Source of the DNA: Devosia sp.
GTDB lineage: Bacteria > Pseudomonadota > Alphaproteobacteria > Rhizobiales > Devosiaceae
DNA length: 64,000 bases
Reading direction: 5' to 3'
Assembly (NCBI GenBank): GCA_016713105.1
Contig: JADJPS010000017.1
Location: 620,001 to 684,000 of the forward strand
Position numbers and translations under genes: made by a program. Below the pieces are notes generated by a model that did no database searches, was not told the DNA's origin, and worked only from the letters and a program-made list of their open reading frames with translations. Shown in pieces: positions 16,886-26,717 of this stretch. Position 1 is the first letter of the stretch. Each line of letters opens with the position of its first letter.

Positions 16886-17865
16886 ATGAGTGACAAGAAA
16901 GAAGACTTCGAGGCCATCCGGCAGATCTACACCGTACTGGTGCTGCATTTCATGGACGGCATGACCCAGCAGGCCATCGCCGGCCAGCTCAACCTGTCCA
17001 CCTCCAAGGTCAACCGGCTGATCACCCAGGGGCGCAGGCTGGGCATGGTGCGGATCGATATCGAAAGCCCGTTCCAGCGACTTGTCGAACTGGAGCAGCG
17101 GCTGACCGAAATCGGCCAGCTTGCCGGGAGCATCGTCACGCCCACGGTGCCCGGCAGCGCCGAGTCCACCTGCAGCAGGTGGGACGCGCCGCGGCCAACC
17201 AGTTGCTCGAGACCCTGCGGGATGGCGACGTGATTGCCATCACCGGCGGCAAGGCGGTGAGCGCGGTCGTCGACAACCTGCAGGCCGAACGCGCCTTCGA
17301 CGTCACCGTCGTGCCGCTGACCGGCGGCGTGGAGGGCAAGTTCTACACCGACGTCAATCACCTCGCCACGCAACTGGCCGAACGGCTCGGCGGCCGCACC
17401 ATGCTGGTCCATGCCCCGCTGTTTGCCGAGAGCCGCGAGCAGCGTGACATGCTGATGGACATGGCGTCGATCCGCGAGGTCTTCGACCTTGCCCGCAGGG
17501 CCTCCGTCGCACTCGTCGGCATCGGCTCCATCCGCACGCCCGGATCGAGCTACTACGACCTGCACCCCATCTCTGCCGCCGACCGCGATGCCCTGTTCAG
17601 CCGGGGCGTCAGTGGCGAGATGATGGCCCACCTGATCCACGCCGACGGCAGCGTCGCCGACTTTCCACTCAATTCGCGGCTGGTGGCGCTGGATCCGGCC
17701 GAACTGATGCGCTGTCCGCGCGTCATTGGCGTTGCCGCCGGCACCGAGAAGGTGCTGCCGATCCAGGCCGCGCTCAACGGCCGCTTCCTCAAGTCCATCA
17801 TCATCGACGAGGGGACCGCCGCCGCGGTGCTCGTTGCCATGGAAAGCAAGCAGCATGTCGCCTGA
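16886..17865 (+). CDS. SorC/DeoR-type sugar-responsive regulator, frame broken by one missing base
   Basis: The gene encodes a SorC-family regulator of about 326 residues once corrected. The N-terminal helix-turn-helix is clear (MTQQAIAGQLNLSTSKVNRL), and the sugar-binding domain contains GDVIAITGGKAVSAVV, VVPLTGGVEG and VALVGIGSI. Near 17168 the sequence gagtccacctgcag changes frame; one extra c (accctgcag) restores the expected link STLQQVGRAAANQLLE between the halves. As written, the protein would stop at 17233 after the DNA-binding part. Sequencing error is the simpler explanation. Erythritol-type operons of rhizobia use a SorC regulator (EryD), which supports a polyol role. The start is ATG 16886 with AGGTG five bases before. 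It overlaps the next gene by 11 bases. Confidence 0.85.
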
Positions 17866-18847
17866 TGTGCAGCGACGCGAGATCGGTCGATCCGGCATCC
17901 TTGCCTCTGCGGTCGGACTGGGCACCTGGGCGATCGGCGGCTGGATGTGGGGCGGCACCGACGATGCTGCGTCGGTCCGGGCCATCGAGGCCTCGATTGA
18001 CGCCGGCATCTCGCTCATCGACACGGCTCCGGCCTATGGCCTGGGGCGCAGCGAGGAACTGGTTGGACGGGCCATTGCCGGCAAGCGGGACCAGGTGGTG
18101 ATCGCCACCAAGTGCGGTCTCAACTGGCACAGCGGCAAGGGCAACCATTTCTTCGACGAGGACGGCGTTCCGGTCCACCGCTACCTCGGCGCCGACGGTA
18201 TCGCCCACGAAGTCGAGCAGAGCCTCAGGCGCCTCGGCACCGACCACATCGACCTCTACATCACCCACTGGCAGGACCCGACGACGCCGATTGCCGAAAC
18301 CATGGAGGCGCTGCTGCGGCTCAAGCAGCAGGGCAAGATCCGCGCCATCGGCGCCAGCAATGTCGAGCCGGCAGAGCTTGCCGCCTACCTGGCGACCGGG
18401 CACCTCGACGCGATCCAGGAGCGCTACTCCATGCTCGACCGGGCCATCGAGCACTCGCTGCTGCCGATGGCCCGCCCCGCCGGCGTCTCGACGCTCAGCT
18501 ATTCCTCGCTCGCGCTCGGGCTGCTCACCGGCAAGATCCCGGCCGCGCGGGTGTTCACCGGCGACGACCAGCGCGCCACCGACCCGCGCTTCTCGTCCGA
18601 GAACCGCGACCGCGCCGCCGCGTTTGCCGCCGCGCTCGCGCCGCTCGCCAGCCAGCACGGCGCCAGCGTTGCGCAGCTCGTCATCGTCTGGACGCTGAAC
18701 CAGCCGGGCATCACCTTTGCGCTGTGTGGCGCGCGCGACCCGGCCCAGGCGCTCGACAACGCCCGGGCGGCCCAACTCCGCCTCGATGCGGCCGACCTCG
18801 CCCGGATCGAGGCCGCCCGCACGACCCATCTCGCCGCCATTCCATGA
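17855..18847 (+). CDS. Aldo/keto reductase
   Basis: A 330-residue NADPH-type aldo/keto reductase of the YajO/YghZ-like group. The catalytic tetrad is visible: Asp and Tyr in LIDTAPAYGLGRSEE, Lys in VIATKCGL and His in YITHWQDPTTP. The C-terminal cofactor region includes LCGARDPAQALDNARA. It would interconvert an aldehyde and an alcohol in the sugar route of this operon. The start overlaps the SorC gene by 11 bases and the stop overlaps the next start as ATGA, so the genes are coupled. Confidence 0.93.
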   Translation: MSPDVQRREIGRSGILASAVGLGTWAIGGWMWGGTDDAASVRAIEASIDAGISLIDTAPAYGLGRSEELVGRAIAGKRDQVVIATKCGLNWHSGKGNHFFDEDGVPVHRYLGADGIAHEVEQSLRRLGTDHIDLYITHWQDPTTPIAETMEALLRLKQQGKIRAIGASNVEPAELAAYLATGHLDAIQERYSMLDRAIEHSLLPMARPAGVSTLSYSSLALGLLTGKIPAARVFTGDDQRATDPRFSSENRDRAAAFAAALAPLASQHGASVAQLVIVWTLNQPGITFALCGARDPAQALDNARAAQLRLDAADLARIEAARTTHLAAIP

Positions 18848-20526
18848 CGCGCGAGGACATCATAGAGCGTCTCAAGGCGCGGCCCGAGCCTGCCGTGCTC
18901 GTCATCGGCGGCGGCATCAACGGCATTTCGGCCTTCCGCGAACTGGCGCTCAACGGCGTCGACGTGGTGCTGGCCGAGAAGGCCGACTATTGCTCGGGCG
19001 CCAGCGGTGCGCTGTCGCGCATGGTGCATGGCGGTCTGCGCTACCTCGAGAACGGCGAGTTCAAGCTGGTCCGCGAGAGCCTCCTGGAACGCGATCTGCT
19101 GCTCGCCAATGCGCCGCACTATGTGCATCCGCTACCCACCACCGTGCCGATCTTCGGCGTGTTTTCCGGGCTGGCGAGCGGCGCCCTGCGCTTCCTCGGG
19201 CTGTCCCGCCGGCAGGGACGGCGCGGGGCGGTGCTGATCAAGCTGGGCCTGACCCTGTATGATCTGTTCACGGCCGGCCGGCGGGCGCTGCCCACCCACG
19301 CCTTTCACGGCCGCTCCGGCACCCGCCGGCTCTTCCCCGCGCTCAATCTCGGCGCCCGCGCCTCGGCGACCTATCATGACGCCTGGGTCAGCCGCCCGGA
19401 GCGGCTGGCACTCGAGATGCTAGCCGAAGGCGTCGCCGCGGGCGGCCTGGCACTCAACCACGCCCCGGTCATCCGCGCCGGCTCGGGTCTCGAACTCAGC
19501 GACAGCGTCGATGGCCGCGCCGTTCCGATCCGGCCCCGCCTCGTCATCAACGCCACCGGTGGCTGGATCGACCTGACCAACGCGTCCATCGGCACCCGTG
19601 CGCCGCGGCTCATCGGCGGGACCATGGGTTCGCACCTGATCGTCGACAATCCGGCGCTCTACCGGGCGCTGTCGGGGCAGATGATCTACTACGAGAACGA
19701 GGATGGTCGCATCTGCATCGCCTTTCCCTATCTGGGCAAGGTGCTGGTCGGCTCCACCGATGTCCGCATCGACGATCCGGACGCCGCCGTCGCCAGCGCG
19801 GCCGAGCAGGACTATATCCTCGCCTCGCTGTCTCTGGTCTTTCCCGACATCGTCATCGCGCCGGACGAGATCGTCTTCCGCTTCGCCGGCGTTCGACCGC
19901 TGCCGGCCAGCGCGGCCGCGGTGACCGGGCGAATTCCGAGGGACCACTTCTGCGAGGTCATCGAGGGCACCCCGCCGGTGCTGTGCATGATCGGCGGCAA
20001 GTGGACCACGTTTCGTTCGTTCGGTGCCCTGGCCGCGGACATGGCGATGGCGCGGCTGGGCGTTGCACGCCGCATCGACACGGCCGGCCTCGCGATCGGC
20101 GGCGGCCGCGATTATCCGGGCGATCCGGCACCCTGGGTGGCCGAACTTGCCTCCCGGACCGGCCTGGCCGAAACGCGGGTCGCCGCGCTGCTCGAGCGCT
20201 ACGGTGCGCGCGCGGCCGAACTGGCGCAGCACTTCGGACCGGATGCGGCGATCGCCGGCCACTCGGCGGCCGAGCTGGCCTACCTGATTGCCAACGAGCA
20301 GGTGGAGACGCTGGCCGACCTGCTGGTTCGGCGCACCACCATTGCCATCACCGGCGAGTTGTCGCTGCGGGTCATCGACCGCAGTCTGGACCTGCTGTCC
20401 GCGGCCAGGGGCTGGACCGCCGAGCGCGCCGCCGCCGAGCGCCGCAGCTTCCTTGACCTGCTGGCGACCCGCCACGGCCTCAGCGCCGAAAGCCTTGCCC
20501 GCCGCGACCCGAGGACCCAGCCATGA
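18844..20526 (+). CDS. FAD-dependent glycerol-3-phosphate dehydrogenase family enzyme (GlpD/EryB-like)
   Basis: A 560-residue flavoprotein. It begins with an FAD-binding Rossmann segment (VLVIGGGINGISAFREL) and the GlpD signature region around SGASGALSRMVHGGLRYLENGEF, cited as SRMVHGGLRYLENGEF. The substrate domain includes GGWIDLTN, FPYLGKVLVGSTDVRIDDP, RFAGVRPLPAS and GGKWTTFRSF, and a C-terminal helical domain completes it. The enzyme would oxidise a sugar-alcohol phosphate at the membrane, passing electrons to quinone. In rhizobial erythritol catabolism EryB is of this family and is made with an FGGY kinase and a SorC regulator, as here. Which phosphate it uses cannot be read from sequence. 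Confidence 0.9.
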   Translation: MTREDIIERLKARPEPAVLVIGGGINGISAFRELALNGVDVVLAEKADYCSGASGALSRMVHGGLRYLENGEFKLVRESLLERDLLLANAPHYVHPLPTTVPIFGVFSGLASGALRFLGLSRRQGRRGAVLIKLGLTLYDLFTAGRRALPTHAFHGRSGTRRLFPALNLGARASATYHDAWVSRPERLALEMLAEGVAAGGLALNHAPVIRAGSGLELSDSVDGRAVPIRPRLVINATGGWIDLTNASIGTRAPRLIGGTMGSHLIVDNPALYRALSGQMIYYENEDGRICIAFPYLGKVLVGSTDVRIDDPDAAVASAAEQDYILASLSLVFPDIVIAPDEIVFRFAGVRPLPASAAAVTGRIPRDHFCEVIEGTPPVLCMIGGKWTTFRSFGALAADMAMARLGVARRIDTAGLAIGGGRDYPGDPAPWVAELASRTGLAETRVAALLERYGARAAELAQHFGPDAAIAGHSAAELAYLIANEQVETLADLLVRRTTIAITGELSLRVIDRSLDLLSAARGWTAERAAAERRSFLDLLATRHGLSAESLARRDPRTQP

Positions 20527-21362
20527 GCGCCCGGAAATTCCGCCTCAACCGCCTGTTCGGCCGCGGCAGGTGCCTCGACGTCGCCATCGATCACGGCGTC
20601 TGCAACGAACCGGGCTTCCTCGCGGGGCTCGAGGACATGCCGGGTGTGGTCGCGGCGCTCGTCGACGCGGCGCCGGATGCCATCCAGATGAACTTCGGCC
20701 AGGCCGACCTGCTGCAGGCCGTGCCCGGCAGGCACAAGCCCGCCCTGGTGATGCGCATCGACATGGGGAACCCCTACAACCGGCAGCGCCACCGCGCCAT
20801 GTGGGCCATCCTGCAGAACGAGGCCGAGCCGTTGATCGGGGCGCTGCAGATGGATGCCGCCTGCGTGGTGGTGAACCTGTTCATGCTGCCCGACGAGCCC
20901 GACCTGTTCCGGCAGTGCATCGGCAACATCGCCCGGGTGCGGGCCGACTGCGATCGCTACGGCATGCCGCTGATGATCGAGCCGCTGGTGATGCTGCCCA
21001 GTTCCGAGCGGGGCGGCTACATGGTCGACGGCGACGCCGAAAAGATCGTCACCCTGACCCGGCTGGCCCGCGAGATGGGGGCCGATATCGTCAAGGCCGA
21101 TCCGACCAGCAACCCGGAGGACTTCCACCGCGTCGTCGAAGCGGCGCGCTGCCCGGTGCTGGTGCGCGGCGGCGGCAAGGAGGACCTGCGCGCCGTGTTC
21201 GACAAATCGGCGGCGCTGATGGGCCAGGGCGCCATGGGCCTGGTCTATGGCCGCAACATCTACCAGCACGCCAATCCCGGTGCCGTGGTACGCGGGCTGA
21301 TGGCGCTGATCCACGATGGCGCCAGCGGCGCCGAGGCCTGGACCATCTACGAGAAGGGATAG
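20523..21362 (+). CDS. Class I aldolase of the DhnA/FbaB/LsrF group
   Basis: A 279-residue TIM-barrel aldolase. The probable Schiff-base lysine is K191 in ADIVKADPTS. Phosphate-binding words VRGGGKEDLR and GAMGLVYGRNIYQH, plus the start DVAIDHGVCNEPGF, are typical of the DhnA family. It would split a ketose phosphate produced by the dehydrogenase and kinase. It shares a four-base overlap with the upstream gene. Relatives include LsrF and ADH-synthase-like enzymes with other chemistry, so aldolase activity is a family-based guess. Confidence 0.85.
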   Translation: MSARKFRLNRLFGRGRCLDVAIDHGVCNEPGFLAGLEDMPGVVAALVDAAPDAIQMNFGQADLLQAVPGRHKPALVMRIDMGNPYNRQRHRAMWAILQNEAEPLIGALQMDAACVVVNLFMLPDEPDLFRQCIGNIARVRADCDRYGMPLMIEPLVMLPSSERGGYMVDGDAEKIVTLTRLAREMGADIVKADPTSNPEDFHRVVEAARCPVLVRGGGKEDLRAVFDKSAALMGQGAMGLVYGRNIYQHANPGAVVRGLMALIHDGASGAEAWTIYEKG

Positions 21363-21366
21363 CTTC

Positions 21367-22863
21367 ATGCCCGACTACCTGCTGGGGCTGGATGCCGGCA
21401 ACACCGTCATCAAGGCCGCCCTGTTCGACGCCGCCGACGGACGCGAACTGGCCGTCGTTGCGCAGGATGGTCGTGCCAGCCTGCCCGCGCCCGGCCATGT
21501 CGAGCGTGACCTCGACGAACTCTGGGCCAATGCGGTCGCAGTCATTTCGTCCTCTATCGCCAAGGCCGGCATCGACCCGGCCCACATCCGCGCCATCGGC
21601 TGTGCCGGCCACGGCAACGGGCTCTATGCCCTCGACCGCACCGGCAAGCCGCTGATCGGCATCCAGTCGCTCGATACGCGGGCCGTCGACCTGGTCGCGG
21701 CATGGGCCGCCGAGGGGCTGGGGGCGCGCACCTATCCGCTCTGCCGGCAAGGCCCGTGGCCGGCGCAGACGCCGACGCTGCTGGCCTGGGTGAAGCGCCA
21801 CCGGCCCGAGCTCTACGGCCAGATCGGCACGGTGCTGCTGTGCAAGGATTTCGTCGTCGGCCGCCTCACCGGCGCGCGGGTCAGCGAGACGACCGACATG
21901 TCGGGGTGCGGGCTGCTCTCCATTCCGGGCCGCAGATACGCCGCCGAACTCCTGGAACTGTTCGGCCTGGACGACGCCATGCCGATGCTGCCCGACCTGC
22001 TCGAAAGCGCCGACATTGCCGGGCGGGTCACCCCTGCAGTGGCGGCTGCGACCGGGCTCGTCGCCGGAACGCCGGTGGTGGCCGGGCTGTTCGATGTGGT
22101 GGCGAGCGCGCTGGGTTCCGGCGTGGCCGAGACGGGCCAGGCCTCCATCATCGCCGGCAGCTGGAGCATCAACCAGGTGGTGCTGGAGCAGCCCATCGAC
22201 CAACCTCCGGTCTTCATGCAGTCCAGCTTTGACCGCTCGCGCTGGCTGGCCATCGAATCCAGCGCCACCTCGGCGGCCAATCTGGAGTGGCTGGTGCACC
22301 AGTTCATGGGCGAGGTGGCTGGTGACAGGTTCGGGCTGGCCAGCGAACTGGTCGCCTCCATCGAGGCATCGGAAGATACGCCGATCTACCATCCCTTCCT
22401 GTATGGTGCGCAGCAGGATGGTCGGGCGCGGGCCGGGTTCTATGGCATTGGTGGTTGGCATGGTCGGGCTCACATGTTGCGCGCCCTGTTCGAAGGGGTC
22501 GTGTTCGAGCACGCTCGACACCTTGATCAATTGCGGCGCGCCGGGGCCGGGATCGCGTCGGCAACGCTCTCGGGGGGCGGATCGCGCAGCTCGGTCTGGC
22601 CGCAGATCTTTGCCGATGTGCTCGAACTCCCGGTCACCGTATCGCGCAGTCGCGAGACCGGTGCGCTGGGCGCGGCCATTGCCGCCGGAACCGGAGTGGG
22701 GCTGTTTGCCGACTATGCGGCGGGCACGCGGACGATGACGGCACCCGACCGCCACTACCTGCCTCAGCCGCAGACGCGCCCCCACTACGGCGCGCGGCGG
22801 GAAACCTACACCCGTTTGGCCGAGCTCATGACGCCGGTCTGGGCCGGGATGAGCACGCCTTGA
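21367..22863 (+). CDS. FGGY family carbohydrate kinase (EryA/xylulokinase-like)
   Basis: A 498-residue sugar kinase. ATP-phosphate motif LLGLDAGNTVIKAALFD lies at the N-terminus, a central AGLFDVVASALGSG region binds substrate and nucleotide, and SGGGSRSSVWPQIFADVL is the adenosine signature. It phosphorylates a sugar or polyol entering through the ribose-type importer. The gene starts four bases after the aldolase stop, and its TGA overlaps the TTG start of the next gene. EryA and L-xylulose kinases are the nearest families I recognise. Confidence 0.92.
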   Translation: MPDYLLGLDAGNTVIKAALFDAADGRELAVVAQDGRASLPAPGHVERDLDELWANAVAVISSSIAKAGIDPAHIRAIGCAGHGNGLYALDRTGKPLIGIQSLDTRAVDLVAAWAAEGLGARTYPLCRQGPWPAQTPTLLAWVKRHRPELYGQIGTVLLCKDFVVGRLTGARVSETTDMSGCGLLSIPGRRYAAELLELFGLDDAMPMLPDLLESADIAGRVTPAVAAATGLVAGTPVVAGLFDVVASALGSGVAETGQASIIAGSWSINQVVLEQPIDQPPVFMQSSFDRSRWLAIESSATSAANLEWLVHQFMGEVAGDRFGLASELVASIEASEDTPIYHPFLYGAQQDGRARAGFYGIGGWHGRAHMLRALFEGVVFEHARHLDQLRRAGAGIASATLSGGGSRSSVWPQIFADVLELPVTVSRSRETGALGAAIAAGTGVGLFADYAAGTRTMTAPDRHYLPQPQTRPHYGARRETYTRLAELMTPVWAGMSTP

Positions 22864-24464
22864 CCACCGATTTCGGCACCTATGACTTCATCATCGTCGG
22901 CGCCGGCTCGGCCGGCTGCGTGCTTGCCAACCGGCTCAGCGCCGATCCGCGCCAGTCCGTGCTGCTGCTCGAAGCTGGCGGCAGCGACCGCTACCACTGG
23001 GTCGACATCCCCATCGGCTACCTCTTCACCATGGGCAATCCGCGCACCGACTGGCTGATGCGGACCGAGCCGGAAGCCGGGCTCAACGGTCGTGCGCTGA
23101 ACTACCCGCGCGGCAAGGTGCTGGGCGGCTGCTCCTCGATCAACGGCATGATCTACATGCGCGGCCAGGCCGCCGATTATGACGGCTGGCGCCAGCTGGG
23201 CAATGCGGGCTGGGGTTGGGACGAGGTGCTGCCCTGGTTCCGCCGGTCGGAGCGCCACCACGCCGGCGAGAGCGAGGTGCACGGTGGCAGCGGCGAGTGG
23301 CTGGTGGAACGGCAGCGGCTGAACTGGCCCATCCTCGATGCCTTCCAGGCCGCGGCCGAGGAACTGGGCATCCCCCGCGTCGCTGATTTCAACGCCGGCG
23401 ACAATTTCGGCTCCGGCTACTTCGAGGTGAACCAGCGCGGCGGCGTCCGCTGGAGCACGGCCAAGGCCTTCCTGCGCCCGGCCCTCAAGCGCCCGAACCT
23501 GCGGGTGCTGACCGGCGCCGAAGCCGAGACCCTGCTGCTGGAGGGCCGGCAGGTCAACGGCGTCGCCTTTCGCCATGCCGGCCGCCGCGTCGCGGCGAGC
23601 GCCCGCCGCGAAGTGATCCTGTCGGCCGGCGCCGTCAACTCGCCGAAGCTGCTCGAACTCTCCGGCATCGGCCGGCCCGATATCCTCGGCCCGCTCGGCA
23701 TCGAAATCCGCCACCGGCTCGACGGCGTGGGCGAGAACCTGCAGGATCACCTGCAGATCCGCACCGTGTTCAAGGTGCGCAATGCGCGGACCCTCAACAC
23801 CCGCTACCACAACCTGCTGACGCGCGCCGGCATGGGGTTCGAGTACGCGCTGCGGCGCAGCGGACCGCTCTCCATGGCGCCCAGTCAGCTCGGCATCTTC
23901 GCCAGGTCGGATCCGCGCCTCGCCACGCCCGATCTCGAATACCATGTGCAGCCGCTGTCCACCGACCGCCTGGGCGAACCGCTGCACCGGTTCGACGCCG
24001 TAACGGTTTCGGTGTGCAACCTGCGGCCCGAGAGCCGCGGCACCATCCACATCGCCACCCCCGACGCGGCCGCGGCGCCCAGCATCCGGCCCAACTACCT
24101 CTCGACCGATGCCGACCGGCACGTCGCCGCCAGTTCGATCCGCCACGCCCGCAGCCTGATGCAAACCCGGGCGGTGGCGCCGTTTGCGCCCGCCGAGTTC
24201 CTGCCCGGCCGCGCGTTCGAGAGCGATGCCGAACTGGCACGCAAGGCCGGCGACATCGCCACCACCATCTTCCACCCGGTCGGCACCTGCCGGATGGGCG
24301 GCGACCCGATGGCCGTGGTGGATTCCGAACTGCGGGTCCACGGCCTGTCCGGGCTGCGGGTTGTCGATGCGTCGATCATGCCCACCATCACGTCGGGAAA
24401 CACCAATTCCCCGGTGATCATGATCGCCGAGCGCGCCGCCGACTTCATCGGCCGGGCACGGTAG
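22860..24464 (+). CDS. GMC family FAD oxidoreductase (choline/alcohol dehydrogenase-like)
   Basis: A 534-residue flavoprotein alcohol dehydrogenase. Dinucleotide-binding motif DFIIVGAGSAGCVLANRLS opens the protein, followed by the GMC signature PRGKVLGGCSSINGMIYMRG and the second signature EVILSAGAVNSPKLLELSGIG. The catalytic His is in IFHPVGTCRMG, and a second conserved position lies in SGNTNSPVIMIAERAADFI. The start is TTG overlapping the kinase stop (TTGA), an unusual codon but fully supported by homology right up to it. No signal peptide, so cytoplasmic. It likely oxidises a hydroxyl of the imported sugar alcohol and ends the operon. Confidence 0.92.
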   Translation: MTTDFGTYDFIIVGAGSAGCVLANRLSADPRQSVLLLEAGGSDRYHWVDIPIGYLFTMGNPRTDWLMRTEPEAGLNGRALNYPRGKVLGGCSSINGMIYMRGQAADYDGWRQLGNAGWGWDEVLPWFRRSERHHAGESEVHGGSGEWLVERQRLNWPILDAFQAAAEELGIPRVADFNAGDNFGSGYFEVNQRGGVRWSTAKAFLRPALKRPNLRVLTGAEAETLLLEGRQVNGVAFRHAGRRVAASARREVILSAGAVNSPKLLELSGIGRPDILGPLGIEIRHRLDGVGENLQDHLQIRTVFKVRNARTLNTRYHNLLTRAGMGFEYALRRSGPLSMAPSQLGIFARSDPRLATPDLEYHVQPLSTDRLGEPLHRFDAVTVSVCNLRPESRGTIHIATPDAAAAPSIRPNYLSTDADRHVAASSIRHARSLMQTRAVAPFAPAEFLPGRAFESDAELARKAGDIATTIFHPVGTCRMGGDPMAVVDSELRVHGLSGLRVVDASIMPTITSGNTNSPVIMIAERAADFIGRAR

Positions 24465-24630
24465 GTTCCGCGATCCGGGTGCCTGCCGGAACCCTCGTTC
24501 ATCCGCGCCGTGAGCCCGACGGTGACCGGTACGACGGATCAGGCTTCCTTAACTTCGGTACAGTAACTTTGTCCGGTTTGCAGGCGCCTTGGAGGGCGAC
24601 CAGCGCGAGCAGTCGTTTGAGGGAGCGATC

Positions 24631-26589
24631 ATGGGCAGAACAGAATTCGTCGAACGGCGCCGGGCACCGCGGCCGCTGGCCTTCAGGATCCAGCACCTGC
24701 TGCTGGCCGTGTCGACGGTACTGCTCGGGCTGGGACTCGGTCTGACGGCGGCCAGCATGTGGACTTCTGCCGAGTTCTCCCGGGCCAGCGACCACTCGGT
24801 GACGATGATGAACTCGATGCGCGAACACATGACGGCCGACATGCTGCATGACGGCATGCGCGGCGTGGTGTTCCGCCAGATGTATGCGGCGATGACCTTC
24901 GACCGCGCCATGCTGGAGGAGGGGCTGGCGGAAGTCGAAGAGTATGGCGGTCAGTTCCGGGCGGCCCTCGCCGTGCAGAACGGCCTCGATCTGCCCGATC
25001 GTGTGCGCGCCACGCTGGCCGGCGTTGCCGGGCCCCTCGGGGACTACCTCGAGCAGGCCGGAGTCATCGTTCGGCTCGCGGCCGATGCGAAGCTGCCCGA
25101 GGCACGGGTTCAGCTGCCGGACTTCGACCGGAGCTTCAAGGCACTGGAGGGCGCGATGTCGGCGGTGTCCGACGCGATAGAGGCATCCAATGCCGAGGTG
25201 GCCAGGGAAGCCGAGGCTGTGGCACTGAGTGCCACGATGGCGAACTGGGCCGGCGTCACACTGACACTGTTCCTGACGGTCGCGATGATCCTGCTCGGCC
25301 GCCGCTACCTGAGTGGCCCCCTGGCGCGATTGACCCTCATCATGCGCGAGCTGGCCAGCGGCCGCTCCGACGGCAAGCTCAACGAGGTGCAGCGCGTTCA
25401 CGAGATCGCGGCGATGCAGGGTGTCGTCTCGACCTATCGCAACGCGCTCGAGGATCGCAACCACCTGGCCGCCGAGTCGGAGCGGAACACCGAGGAGATG
25501 CGGAAGCGCTCTGCCGAGGCGACGCGCCTCAACGGCGAATTCGAGCGTGTGGTGACGGCCGCAGTGCGGGGCGACTTCAGCGACCGCATCGCCGGAACCT
25601 ACGAGGACCGGGGCCTGGGCGAGCTGGCCTCGGGCTTCAACGAACTCGTCGACAGCGTCGACAGGGCGATCACCGAGACGGGCGCGGCGCTCGCCTCGCT
25701 CGCCGAGGCCGACCTGACGCAGCGGGTAACGGGCGACTACTCCGGGGCGCTGGCCAGGCTGCGCGACGACACCAATGCGGTAACGGACAAGTTCACGCTG
25801 ATCGTCGAGCAGTTGCGGCGCACCTCGCAGCAACTGCGCACCGCGACGGCGGAAATCCTGACCGGCTCCAACAATCTGTCGGATCGCACCGGGAGGCAGA
25901 CAGCGCGGATCGAGGAGACCTCCGCGACCGTCGGCCAGCTGGCGCAGACGGTCAAGGCGAACGCCGACCGTGCCGTCGAGGCCGCCCGAAACGCGGAAGC
26001 GGTGAGCCGGGCCGCTCACGACGGTGGAGCCGTCATGGCACAGGCAAACGCGGCAATGGAGCGCATCACGGCGTCCTCGGCCAGGATCTCGAACATCATC
26101 GGGCTCATCGACGACGTGGCGTTCCAGACCAACCTCCTCGCCCTGAACGCCAGCGTCGAAGCCGCCCGTGCCGGCGAAAGCGGCAAGGGCTTCGCCGTGG
26201 TCGCAATCGAGGTCCGGCGCCTGGCCCAGTCGGCGGCCGAGGCGTCTGCGCAGGTCAAGGCACTGATCGTGCAATCGGCTGCCGAGGTGACCGAGGGGAC
26301 CCAACTGGTCGCCAGGGCAACGGCCTCGCTCGAGGCCATGCGGCAGTCCGTGCAGCGCAACCGCGAGCTGATGGAAGGGATCGCGCGGGAAAGCAACGAA
26401 CAGGCGAGGGGCATTGCCGAGGTGAACTCGGCAGTGCAGGAAATGGACGAGATGACACAGCACAATGCCGCCCTCGTCGAGCAGACCAACGCCGCGATCG
26501 GGCAGACCGAAGCTCAGGCCCACGAACTGGACGAGATCGTCGATATCTTCGTCGTCGACAACGGCCGCGAGGTGCGCCGGGCAGCCTAG
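24631..26589 (+). CDS. Methyl-accepting chemotaxis protein
   Basis: A 652-residue chemoreceptor. TM1 is about residues 15-40 and TM2 about 208-230, flanking a periplasmic helical sensor of roughly 165 residues. A HAMP domain follows, then a second HAMP-like segment (ITETGAALASLAEADLTQRV), and the signalling domain with hairpin-tip sequence DDVAFQTNLLALNASVEAAR. The C-terminus lacks a CheR-tethering pentapeptide. ATG 24631 with GGGAG six bases upstream is preferred to an upstream TTG. It is a single-gene unit; the ligand is unknown. Confidence 0.93.
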   Translation: MGRTEFVERRRAPRPLAFRIQHLLLAVSTVLLGLGLGLTAASMWTSAEFSRASDHSVTMMNSMREHMTADMLHDGMRGVVFRQMYAAMTFDRAMLEEGLAEVEEYGGQFRAALAVQNGLDLPDRVRATLAGVAGPLGDYLEQAGVIVRLAADAKLPEARVQLPDFDRSFKALEGAMSAVSDAIEASNAEVAREAEAVALSATMANWAGVTLTLFLTVAMILLGRRYLSGPLARLTLIMRELASGRSDGKLNEVQRVHEIAAMQGVVSTYRNALEDRNHLAAESERNTEEMRKRSAEATRLNGEFERVVTAAVRGDFSDRIAGTYEDRGLGELASGFNELVDSVDRAITETGAALASLAEADLTQRVTGDYSGALARLRDDTNAVTDKFTLIVEQLRRTSQQLRTATAEILTGSNNLSDRTGRQTARIEETSATVGQLAQTVKANADRAVEAARNAEAVSRAAHDGGAVMAQANAAMERITASSARISNIIGLIDDVAFQTNLLALNASVEAARAGESGKGFAVVAIEVRRLAQSAAEASAQVKALIVQSAAEVTEGTQLVARATASLEAMRQSVQRNRELMEGIARESNEQARGIAEVNSAVQEMDEMTQHNAALVEQTNAAIGQTEAQAHELDEIVDIFVVDNGREVRRAA

Positions 26590-26717
26590 CTGCCAGGTCA
26601 TTTCACCGTTTCGCGGCTCCGGGGGCGACACGTCGTACCGCCTCCCAGGCGCGACCTTCAGGGTAACGGCGCGGCCGCGCCGTTACCCCGAGAACGCCGT
26701 TGCCTCAGGAACAATGA

